From: an uncultured Lachnospiraceae bacterium
GTDB taxonomy: Bacteria; Bacillota; Clostridia; Lachnospirales; Lachnospiraceae
Length of the DNA stretch: 64,000 nt
Direction: 5' to 3'
NCBI GenBank assembly: GCA_905199445.1
Contig: CAJKGK010000005.1
Location: 62,001 to 126,000, forward strand
Part shown: positions 51,324 through 58,687 of the stretch, piece after piece
Layout of the letters: every line of letters begins with the position of its first letter
Numbering within the stretch: the first letter of the stretch is position 1
Notes under the pieces: model-generated
What the model was told of the DNA's origin: nothing
Databases searched by the model: none
The model's input: only the letters and a program-made list of their open reading frames with translations
Position numbers and translations under genes: made by a program

Positions 51324-51982
51324 TGAATTTTAAATTTGAAAAGCAGATGCTTACACTCTACGGAGTGACTGACCGTAAAAATTTAGGCAGCGTATCTTTG
51401 GAAGCGGCCGTGGAGGCCGTGCTTCAAGGTGGTGTGACGATGATTCAGCTAAGAGAAAAGGCGCTGGAAGATGAGGCGTTTATCCGTGAAGCCAAGAAAA
51501 TTAAGGCGGTTACAGACAAATATCGTGTTCCGCTGCTTATTAATGATAATATTAAGGTTTGTATGGCCGTGGATGCGGCAGGCGTCCATGTGGGACAGTC
51601 GGATATGGAGGCCGGGGATGTAAGAGCCCTATTGGGGCCGGATAAAATTCTGGGCGTGACGGCCAAAACGATTGATCAGGCGGTTGCCGCATGGTCAGCG
51701 GGAGCTGATTATATCGGCAGCGGTGCGGTGTTTGGAACATCCACAAAGGCGGATGCCAAGAAAATGTCCCTTGAGACTCTGGATGAAATATGCCATAGTG
51801 TACCTATTCCGGTTGTGGCAATCGGAGGTATTGACGCACATAATATTCTTAAGCTTAAAGGCCATGGAATGGCCGGTGCCGCCATTGTTTCCGGCCTTTT
51901 TTCGGCAGATGATTTTTACGGTGCCGCCGTAAAGTTAAGACGTTTGTCTGAAGAAATCGTAAATCAAGGTGATTGTAAATAA
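51323..51982 (+). CDS. thiE: Thiamine-phosphate synthase
   Basis: 219 residues, TIM barrel joining HMP-PP and thiazole phosphate. YGVTDRKNLG, VTMIQLREKALEDEAFI, LLINDNIKVCMAVDAAGVHVGQSDM and GADYIGSGAVFGTSTKADAK are diagnostic. It is placed at the end of the cobalamin gene string, apart from thiD. No thiazole-synthesis genes occur in the window. Confidence 0.95.
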   Translation: MNFKFEKQMLTLYGVTDRKNLGSVSLEAAVEAVLQGGVTMIQLREKALEDEAFIREAKKIKAVTDKYRVPLLINDNIKVCMAVDAAGVHVGQSDMEAGDVRALLGPDKILGVTAKTIDQAVAAWSAGADYIGSGAVFGTSTKADAKKMSLETLDEICHSVPIPVVAIGGIDAHNILKLKGHGMAGAAIVSGLFSADDFYGAAVKLRRLSEEIVNQGDCK

Positions 51983-51985
51983 AGC

Positions 51986-52057
51986 TTGACTTTTAAAAAG
52001 CCCTGCGGTATTCTTCTTGTTGAGACTAAGTTTCAATAAGAAAGGCAGGGCTTTTTT
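51986..52057 (+). terminator. Long terminator hairpin overlapping a promoter and the znuA start signals
   Basis: AAAAAGCCCTGC (51995-52006) pairs with GCAGGGCTTTTT (52045-52056), with a near-palindromic apical part CTTGTTGAGAC/GTTTCAATAAG (52017-52041) and a T-run ending at 52057: a terminator of thiE. The same DNA holds TTGACT (51986-51991), 17-bp spacer, TATTCT (52009-52014), a promoter candidate for znuA, and its GTG start follows the last T. Confidence 0.7.
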
Positions 52058-53074
52058 GTGAATAAATTAAGAATAAAAATGGACCGCAAATGGCGGTGGA
52101 CAGTCATGATGGCGTTTGTCCTTTTGCTTTGGAGCGGAACCGTGGTATTGGCCGGCTGCGGCCCATCCCAGGCGGAAGATGGAGCCAGCCAATCTGGGAC
52201 GCATCGTTTTAGTGTGGTATGTACGCTGTTTCCTCAATATGATTTTGCCAGAGCGATCGGCGGGGATGCGGTGGATGTGACCATGCTTTTAGACCCTGGA
52301 ACAGAGTCCCACACCTTTGATCCAACGCCTGCGGATATGAAAAAAATCGCCCGTTCAGATCTGTTTATTTATACAGGTGCAGTGATGGAAGGCTGGTCCG
52401 GTGAGATTGTGGACAGCCTTGATGACAGTGTCCAGGTGGTTGATCTTTCCCAGTGCGTCAGCCTTGAGGAAGAAATTGAACTGTCGGATGAAGAAGACCA
52501 TGACCATGATCACGGCCATGGCCATGACCACGGTGGCTATGATCCCCATTTCTGGCTGGATATGACCAATGCCGTTAAGATGGTGGAGGCTATATGCGAT
52601 GCCTTTGTGGATATGGATCCGGCGCATGAGACCGAGTACCGTCAGAGAGCGCAGGCTTATGTGGATCAGCTGCTTTTGCTGGATGAGGCATTTATGGATG
52701 CCGTACAAAACGGAGAACGTCATGACATTGTGTTTGGCGGGCGGTTTGCCTATGGTTATTTCGTGAATCGTTACGGTGTGGACTTTGAAACTGTTTATCA
52801 TACCTGTTCTGCGCAGTCCGATCCCAGTGTGGCCGATATGATTCGAGTTATTGATTATATTCGGATCCATGGCAATCCATGTATTTTTTATGAGGAACTC
52901 TCAAGCGGTACAGTGGCTAAAACGATTGCTCAGGATGAGCATCTTGAAACGGCTGTATTTACAACCGGACATAATGTGACAAAAGAACAGTTTGAAAACG
53001 GTGTAACATTTATTGACCTGATGTATCAGAATCTTGAGGCGCTTTACAGAGCCCTTGGGTATCCGGCGGATTAA
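52058..53074 (+). CDS. znuA: Zinc ABC transporter substrate-binding lipoprotein
   Basis: 338 residues. Signal peptide with lipobox VVLAGCG, then the cluster A-I metal-binding fold: TLFPQYDFARAIGGDAVDVTMLLDPGTESHTFDPTP, a His/Asp/Gly-rich loop (EEDHDHDHGHGHDHGG, about 147-163), then YDPHFWLDMTNAV. The His-rich loop points to zinc over manganese. GTG start at 52058 lies right behind the hairpin's T-run; ATG 52079 is a weaker alternative. Confidence 0.92.
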   Translation: MNKLRIKMDRKWRWTVMMAFVLLLWSGTVVLAGCGPSQAEDGASQSGTHRFSVVCTLFPQYDFARAIGGDAVDVTMLLDPGTESHTFDPTPADMKKIARSDLFIYTGAVMEGWSGEIVDSLDDSVQVVDLSQCVSLEEEIELSDEEDHDHDHGHGHDHGGYDPHFWLDMTNAVKMVEAICDAFVDMDPAHETEYRQRAQAYVDQLLLLDEAFMDAVQNGERHDIVFGGRFAYGYFVNRYGVDFETVYHTCSAQSDPSVADMIRVIDYIRIHGNPCIFYEELSSGTVAKTIAQDEHLETAVFTTGHNVTKEQFENGVTFIDLMYQNLEALYRALGYPAD

Positions 53075-53087
53075 AGGAGTTAAAAAT

Positions 53088-53780
53088 ATGGAATTATTAA
53101 AAGTGGAAAATGTTTCCATTGCCTATGACCATGAGCGGGATTTTGCTGTGGAAAATGTAAGCTTTTCTGTGAGGGACGGGGAATATATATGTATTGTGGG
53201 AAGCAACGGTTCTGGGAAAAGCACTTTGATTAAGGGCATTGCCGGGCTGATCGGTGTAAGCCGGGGAAGCATACACCGTCCCCTTCCCATTGAAGGTTAT
53301 GCCTATCTTTCTCAGAATCATATGATTGATAAGGATTTTCCGGCTACTGTGGCCGAAGTTGTATTGTCAGGCACCCAAAAACAGGGAAAGCGTCTGCCTT
53401 TTTATACCAGATCGGACAGAAAAACAGCGGCCCAGGTGATGGCGATGATGGGGATTGATGAATTTGCAGGCCGGCGTATTGGAAACCTGTCCGGCGGACA
53501 GCAGCAGCGGGTTCTCCTGGCGAGAGCCTTTTGTCGTGATCCCAAATTACTTCTTCTGGATGAGCCCTGTGCCGGACTGGATCCGGCAATGACCCGTGAA
53601 TTTTATGATATTTTAGACCGGCTTAACCGGGAAAAGCATATTGCGGTGCTGATGGTTTCCCATGATCTGGAGCAGGTCAGACAATATGCGCACCGGGTGA
53701 TTGTGATGGATCAGACTGTGGAGTTTGATGGCACCCGGGATGAATGGCTGAAAATGGAGGGAGGAAAGAAAAATGACTGA
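53088..53780 (+). CDS. znuC: Zinc ABC transporter ATP-binding protein
   Basis: 230 residues from ATG 53088 (AAAGGAG upstream). Walker A GSNGSGKSTLIKG, signature LSGGQQQRVLLARAF, Walker B LLLLDEPCAGLD, H-loop VSHD. It energises the importer with the flanking genes; it overlaps znuB by 8 bp. Confidence 0.94.
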   Translation: MELLKVENVSIAYDHERDFAVENVSFSVRDGEYICIVGSNGSGKSTLIKGIAGLIGVSRGSIHRPLPIEGYAYLSQNHMIDKDFPATVAEVVLSGTQKQGKRLPFYTRSDRKTAAQVMAMMGIDEFAGRRIGNLSGGQQQRVLLARAFCRDPKLLLLDEPCAGLDPAMTREFYDILDRLNREKHIAVLMVSHDLEQVRQYAHRVIVMDQTVEFDGTRDEWLKMEGGKKND

Positions 53781-54591
53781 GCTTTTGGATATGTTTTCCT
53801 ATCCGTTTATACAGAGGGCTTTGATTGTGGGCCTGCTTGTTTCCCTGTGTGCGGCACTTTTGGGGGTTATTCTTGTATTAAAGCGTTATTCCCTGATCGG
53901 TCATGGTCTTGGAGATGTGGGTTTTGCTTCAACGGCGCTGGCCGTGGCATTGGGACTGCCTATTTTGCCTGTATCCATTCCGGTGGTGGTGGTGGCTGCC
54001 TGCCTGATTATGTTTTACAGCCAGAAAATTAAAAGCAGCGGGGATATTGCCATTGGTATGGTTGCCACCGGCGCTCTGGCATCAGGCGTCGTGATCACCG
54101 CCCTGTCCGGCGGCTTTAATGTGGATGTAAGCAATTATATGTTTGGAAGTATTCTGGCCATGAGTTCGTTGGATGTGACACTTTCCCTTATATTATCAGT
54201 TGTCATTATTATATTATTTGTGCTATGCTATAATCGGTTGTTTTTAATTACCTGTGATGAGGCGTTTGCCAGAGCCAGCGGTATCCCGGTTGGATTTTAC
54301 CAGTTTGTGATTGCCCTGTTAACGGCCCTTACCGTTGTCCTGGGGATGCGGATGATGGGCAGCCTTCTGATTTCCAGCCTGATTATTTTTCCGGCAGTGA
54401 TTGCCAGAAAGCTGGCGGCAAGTTTTAAAGCAGTGGTAATCACTGCAGTGATTTGCTCCATGCTGTGCTTTATCTGCGGAATTATTTTGTCCTTTGTGGT
54501 CAATCTGCCAACAGGAGCCAGTATTGTTCTTGTAAACATTTTTGTGCTGGCTGTTGTGACTCTGGTGAAAAAAATCGTCTCTTTTAAGTGA
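53773..54591 (+). CDS. znuB: Zinc ABC transporter permease
   Basis: 272 residues, about eight membrane segments, ABC-3 family: LGVILVLKRYSLIGHGLGDVGFASTALAVALG and ITCDEAFARASGIPVGFYQFV are typical blocks. Last gene of the znuACB operon. No Zur-type regulator is encoded nearby. Confidence 0.94.
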   Translation: MTELLDMFSYPFIQRALIVGLLVSLCAALLGVILVLKRYSLIGHGLGDVGFASTALAVALGLPILPVSIPVVVVAACLIMFYSQKIKSSGDIAIGMVATGALASGVVITALSGGFNVDVSNYMFGSILAMSSLDVTLSLILSVVIIILFVLCYNRLFLITCDEAFARASGIPVGFYQFVIALLTALTVVLGMRMMGSLLISSLIIFPAVIARKLAASFKAVVITAVICSMLCFICGIILSFVVNLPTGASIVLVNIFVLAVVTLVKKIVSFK

Positions 54592-54639
54592 TATTTTAAA
54601 TTATCTTAATATTTTTTCAAAAATATATTCAAGGTATTT

Positions 54640-54648
54640 TGATATACT
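54640..54648 (+). promoter_or_regulatory. Extended -10 promoter of the glycosyltransferase gene
   Basis: TGATATACT, 110 bp before the GTG start; AT-rich upstream, no firm -35. Confidence 0.55.
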
Positions 54649-54758
54649 GTTATCATAATGCAGGGCCAAATGGTCATGAGTCAGAAGACGTTTTGCCCGA
54701 CATCTAAAAATGACAGGTGGACAGCCTGAAAAATGAATCTTGAAAGGACGGGAATACC

Positions 54759-55781
54759 GTGAAAATAATTTCTTTTGCAGTACCATGTTACAATTCGGCC
54801 GCTTATATGAGAAAGTGTATTGATTCGCTGCTTGAGGCCGGGGAAGATGCGGAAATACTTATTGTAGATGACGGCTCTACAAAAGATGATACGGCAGCCA
54901 TTGCCGATGAATATGAACAGAAATATCCGGGCATTGTAAAGGCCATTCATCAGGAAAACGGCGGCCACGGCGAAGCTGTCAATGCCGGTCTTCGCCATGC
55001 CACAGGGATGTATTATAAGGTTGTAGACTCCGATGACTGGCTGGATCGTGACAGCCTTAAAACGGTTATAGAAAAGCTTAAATTTTTCAGGAAAGAAAAG
55101 CAAAGAGTGGATATGATGATCTGTAATTATGTGTATGAGCATGTGGAGGACCAGACTTCTCATACTGTGCGCTACACAAACGCCCTGCCGTGTAACCGGA
55201 TTTTTGGATGGAATCAGGTGGGCCATTTCCGACCGGATCAGAACCTTTTGATGCATTCTGTTATTTATCGCACAAAGGTGCTTAAACGCTCTGGCCTTGT
55301 TTTGCCAAAGCATACTTTTTATGTGGATAATTTGTTTGTCTATGTGCCCCTGCCTTATGTAAAAACGATGTATTACATGGATTTGGATTTGTACCGTTAT
55401 TACATAGGCCGAGCAGATCAGTCTGTGAACGAGCAGGTTATGATTGGCCGTATAGACCAGCAGATTTATGTGAATAATCTCATGATTAATGCCTACAGTC
55501 TTCCGGTGGAGGTCAAAAATAAGCGGCTTGCCAAATATATGTTAAAATATTTGGCTATGATTTGCTGTGTGACTTCCATCATGCTTATTATTTCCGGAAC
55601 AGAGGAAAACCGGGAAAAACTGAGAAGGCTATGGGGAGATTTCAAACTAAGGGATCCGAAGATGTACCGCAGAATCCGTTATGGTGTACGTGGTCTTGTA
55701 AGCAATCCCAAGGGCCGTTTTGCTGAAATGGTGGTCATTAAGGGCTATCATCTTGCTCAGAAAATTTTTAAATTTAATTAA
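54759..55781 (+). CDS. Family 2 glycosyltransferase
   Basis: 340 residues, no membrane helix at the ends. GT-A fold: ISFAVPCYNSAAYMRKCIDSLLEAGEDAEILIVDDGSTKDDT, ENGGHGEAVNAGLRHATGMYYKVVDSDDWLD with the metal-binding Asp pair. Typical of single-domain polysaccharide or teichoic-acid-type glycosyltransferases; acceptor unknown. GTG start; GAAAGGA lies about 12 bp upstream, which is a long spacing. Confidence 0.87.
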   Translation: MKIISFAVPCYNSAAYMRKCIDSLLEAGEDAEILIVDDGSTKDDTAAIADEYEQKYPGIVKAIHQENGGHGEAVNAGLRHATGMYYKVVDSDDWLDRDSLKTVIEKLKFFRKEKQRVDMMICNYVYEHVEDQTSHTVRYTNALPCNRIFGWNQVGHFRPDQNLLMHSVIYRTKVLKRSGLVLPKHTFYVDNLFVYVPLPYVKTMYYMDLDLYRYYIGRADQSVNEQVMIGRIDQQIYVNNLMINAYSLPVEVKNKRLAKYMLKYLAMICCVTSIMLIISGTEENREKLRRLWGDFKLRDPKMYRRIRYGVRGLVSNPKGRFAEMVVIKGYHLAQKIFKFN

Positions 55782-55787
55782 GGCTGT

Positions 55788-57131
55788 GTGAGTAAATCTA
55801 TGAATAAAAAAGTTTATCGGGTACGTGCCAAAAAACTGGATGAACAGGGACGGGGAATTGTGTCATTTAACCATTCCATGATTCCGGTGCCCGGACTTTT
55901 GCCGGGAGAACTGGCCGGTATCTGTCTGTATCGAAAAAGAGAAGAAACGCTTGGGCGGATTGTGGAAATTTTCGAACCCTCAAACCAACGGGTAAAGCCT
56001 TTGTGTCCCCATGCCGGTGTGTGCGGCGGCTGCCAGCTGCAGCATATGAACTATGAAGGTCAGCTGAAGTTTAAGCAGGCACAGGTGGAAAATTTGATGG
56101 GACACATGGGGCATGTCCAGCCGATTCTTGGTATGTCCAGTCCCTGTCATTACAGGCATAAGATTCATGCCACTTTGGGGTATGACCCTAAAGGCAGGGT
56201 TATTTCCGGAATTTATCAAGAAAAATCCCACAGACTGCTGTCTGTAAAGCAGTGTCTGATTCAGGACCCATGCGCAGATGAAATCATGGCTGTGATCAGA
56301 TACTGGATGGAAAAGCTTCATATTGTGCCATATGATGAGGACCGCGGGCGGGGGATGATGCGTCATGTGCTTATTCGAAAAGGATACGCAACCGGACAGG
56401 TGATGGTGGTTTTTGTATTATCTGCCTTTCATTTTCCCCAGGGGAAACGGCTTAATGAGGCACTTTTAAGGGCGTTTCCTCAGATTAAAACCATTGTTTA
56501 TAATGTTAACAGAGAAAAAACAAGTATGGTGCTGGGGGCACAGGAGAAGGTCGTTTACGGCGATGGCTATATAGAGGATGCGCTATGCGGCTGTAAATTC
56601 AGAATTTCTCCTAAATCTTTTTATCAGGTCAATCCGGCCCAGACCGGACGGCTGTATGAAAAAGCGATTGCGATGGCTGACCTTACAGGCCGTGAGACTG
56701 TTTTGGATGCTTATTGCGGCACAGGAACCATTGGACTGATTGCAGCCAAATGGGCGGCTTCAGTTACCGGAGTGGAACTGAACCGTGATGCTGTGAAAGA
56801 CGCTCAAATGAATGCTAAAAATAACCGGATTTTAAATGCAGATTTTATCTGTCAGGATGCGGGCAGGTATATGACTCAGATGGCCAGGCGGGGAGAACGG
56901 GCAGATGTGGTCTTTATGGATCCCCCGCGAAGTGGAAGCAGCCGTGAATTTTTGGATGCCCTGCTTTTGATGGCTCCCAAACGGATTGTTTACATTTCCT
57001 GCAACCCACAGACACAGCGCAGGGATTTGGAATGGCTGGTTAAGGGTGGTTATCGGGTGCGCACCCTGGCTCCGGTGGATTTGTTTCCCATGACATCAGG
57101 TATAGAGAATATTGCAGCTCTTGAGAGGTGA
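55788..57131 (+). CDS. 23S rRNA (uracil-5-)-methyltransferase, RlmD/RumA type
   Basis: 447 residues. N-terminal TRAM-like segment (VRAKKLDEQGRGIVSFNHSMIPVPGLLPGE), iron-sulfur Cys set CPHAGVCGGCQLQHM, SAM-binding LDAYCGTGTIGLIAA, catalytic VFMDPPRSGSSREFL and the Cys/Glu end YISCNPQTQRRDLEWL. Methylates a uridine at C5, probably U1939 of 23S rRNA; RlmCD or TrmA-like alternatives exist. Start: GTG 55788 after AAGG, or ATG 55800. Confidence 0.92.
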   Translation: MSKSMNKKVYRVRAKKLDEQGRGIVSFNHSMIPVPGLLPGELAGICLYRKREETLGRIVEIFEPSNQRVKPLCPHAGVCGGCQLQHMNYEGQLKFKQAQVENLMGHMGHVQPILGMSSPCHYRHKIHATLGYDPKGRVISGIYQEKSHRLLSVKQCLIQDPCADEIMAVIRYWMEKLHIVPYDEDRGRGMMRHVLIRKGYATGQVMVVFVLSAFHFPQGKRLNEALLRAFPQIKTIVYNVNREKTSMVLGAQEKVVYGDGYIEDALCGCKFRISPKSFYQVNPAQTGRLYEKAIAMADLTGRETVLDAYCGTGTIGLIAAKWAASVTGVELNRDAVKDAQMNAKNNRILNADFICQDAGRYMTQMARRGERADVVFMDPPRSGSSREFLDALLLMAPKRIVYISCNPQTQRRDLEWLVKGGYRVRTLAPVDLFPMTSGIENIAALER

Positions 57132-57136
57132 TGGAT

Positions 57137-58039
57137 GTGAAAAAGCTTTTATTCATTGTGAACCCCAAATCGGGTAAAAGTCTTATAAAACCACATTTTT
57201 GTGATATTGTGGATGTTTTTGTAGCAGCAGGCTATGATGTGTGTGTGCACACGACCCAGGCTGTACGGGATGCCTATCAGGTTGCCAGAGACCGCAGCCG
57301 GGAGTTTGACCTGATTGTGTGCAGCGGGGGTGACGGTACTATGGATGAGGCTATGTCAGGGCTGATGGAGCTGGATATTCGAAAGCCGCTGGGCTATATT
57401 CCCGCAGGCACAACCAATGATTATGCCAAAAGTCTGGGAATTCCGGGGAATATGGTGGAGGCTGCAAAAGTTGCAGTCTCCGGTGTGCCAAAAGCTGTGG
57501 ATGTAGGGGTTTTTAACAGTCGCTATTTTGCCTATGTGGCTGCCTTTGGCGCTTTTACCGATGTATCCTATCAGACAAAGCAGGAGCAGAAAAATCTCAT
57601 GGGGCATCTGGCCTATGTTCTGGAGGGAATCAAAAGTCTGCCGTCGATTACCGCATATCCTATGACAGTGGAATTTGATGATCAGGTAATTACGGGAGAT
57701 TTTGTATATGGAATGATTTCCAATTCAATTTCTATCGGCGGATTTAAATCCATCTGCAGCAAGGATATGGCTTTAGATGATGGGGTTTTTGAACTTTTGC
57801 TTGTACGGATGCCTAAAAATGTGTTGGAATTCCAGGCGATTGTGGGGGCCATGCTTTTGCAGAAGGTGGATGAGAAGCTGATGGTTTTTGCCAGAGTAAG
57901 CCATGTTCGTCTGAGCAGTGAGTGGGATGTTGCGTGGACGCTTGACGGTGAGGACGGAGGAAGTCATCGGGAGGTATATATTTACAACCTTTGTCAGGGC
58001 ATGGAGATTGTGTGCCCAAAAGATGATCATAATGTATAG
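57137..58039 (+). CDS. Diacylglycerol kinase family lipid kinase (YegS/DgkB type)
   Basis: 300 residues. KKLLFIVNPKSGKSLIKP, the nucleotide loop VCSGGDGTMDEAMSGLM and YIPAGTTNDYAKSLGIP are diagnostic of the DAGK catalytic domain. DgkB recycles diacylglycerol from lipoteichoic acid synthesis in Firmicutes. GTG 57137 is preferred since GAGAGGTGA lies at a good distance; GTG 57128 and ATG 57131 are in frame but too close to that site. Confidence 0.9.
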   Translation: MKKLLFIVNPKSGKSLIKPHFCDIVDVFVAAGYDVCVHTTQAVRDAYQVARDRSREFDLIVCSGGDGTMDEAMSGLMELDIRKPLGYIPAGTTNDYAKSLGIPGNMVEAAKVAVSGVPKAVDVGVFNSRYFAYVAAFGAFTDVSYQTKQEQKNLMGHLAYVLEGIKSLPSITAYPMTVEFDDQVITGDFVYGMISNSISIGGFKSICSKDMALDDGVFELLLVRMPKNVLEFQAIVGAMLLQKVDEKLMVFARVSHVRLSSEWDVAWTLDGEDGGSHREVYIYNLCQGMEIVCPKDDHNV

Positions 58040-58045
58040 GGATTA

Positions 58046-58085
58046 AAAAATGCAGATGCCGGGCGGGTATTCTGCATTTTTATTT
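58046..58085 (+). terminator. Intrinsic terminator of the lipid kinase gene
   Basis: AAAAATGCAG (58046-58055) with CTGCATTTTT (58072-58081), then ATTTTG; the T-run is within the stem. Confidence 0.8.
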
Positions 58086-58092
58086 TGTAAAC

Positions 58093-58165
58093 TTCACTTT
58101 TGGAAAAGTTTATGAAAAATTAATATTAAATAAAAGTGAAATATCTTGAAAAGTGAAATGTCTTG
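58093..58165. promoter_or_regulatory. Repeated operator motif TTCACTTTT at the marR promoter
   Basis: TTCACTTTT at 58093-58101, its reverse complement AAAAGTGAA at 58132-58140 and again at 58149-58157. The last two lie in a 17-bp tandem repeat (58132-58148, 58149-58165) with one mismatch that covers the -35. The likely binding site of the MarR regulator encoded next. Confidence 0.65.
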
Positions 58166-58174
58166 CCGTATACT
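58146..58174 (+). promoter_or_regulatory. Promoter of the marR-ABC exporter operon
   Basis: TTGAAA (58146-58151), 17-bp spacer, TATACT (58169-58174). It overlaps the tandem repeat, so binding there should block RNA polymerase. Confidence 0.82.
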
Positions 58175-58226
58175 GTAAAAAAGCAGCAAGGTTTCCGTTA
58201 TTGCTGCGGGAAAAGGAGGGATAGTT

Positions 58227-58682
58227 TTGGATACGGAAAATGCTTCAGACAAACGGTGGGGGATGATCGGAATTATTATGCGGACGATTCCGGTGATTGA
58301 TTCCAGGGTCAGCCGCATTGCAGAATCCGGAAAGGATGAAATTCCCAGGTCCCAGATTATGGCGCTTTTTACACTTAAATACTGCGGACAGTCTCACATG
58401 ACCCATGTTGCCGAGAAAATGAAAGTATCCAACCAGCAGCTTACAAAGATCATTGATGCCCTTGTGCGCAGAGGGTATGTAAAGCGGGCCCAGGATCCGG
58501 ACAACCGACGTCTGGTTAAAATCTCCATGACAGCTGAGGGAGAAGCCTATATTAAAGGGCTGCAGGATCGTATTCTTCCTCAACTGGCCAAAAGATTTGA
58601 ATGTTTTTCAGATAAAGAACTGGAATGTATGGCCCAAAGTTTTGACACAATTTACAGAATTATGAAAGAGAAAGGAATTTAG
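58227..58682 (+). CDS. MarR family transcriptional regulator
   Basis: 151 residues, TTG start with AAGGAGGG 7 bp upstream. Winged helix: FTLKYCGQSHMTHVAEKMKVSNQQLTKIIDALVRRGYVKRAQDPDNRRLVKISMTAEG is the MarR DNA-binding block. It precedes an ABC exporter by 5 bp, the usual arrangement of a repressor controlling a drug or metabolite exporter. Confidence 0.93.
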   Translation: MDTENASDKRWGMIGIIMRTIPVIDSRVSRIAESGKDEIPRSQIMALFTLKYCGQSHMTHVAEKMKVSNQQLTKIIDALVRRGYVKRAQDPDNRRLVKISMTAEGEAYIKGLQDRILPQLAKRFECFSDKELECMAQSFDTIYRIMKEKGI

Positions 58683-58687
58683 ACAGC

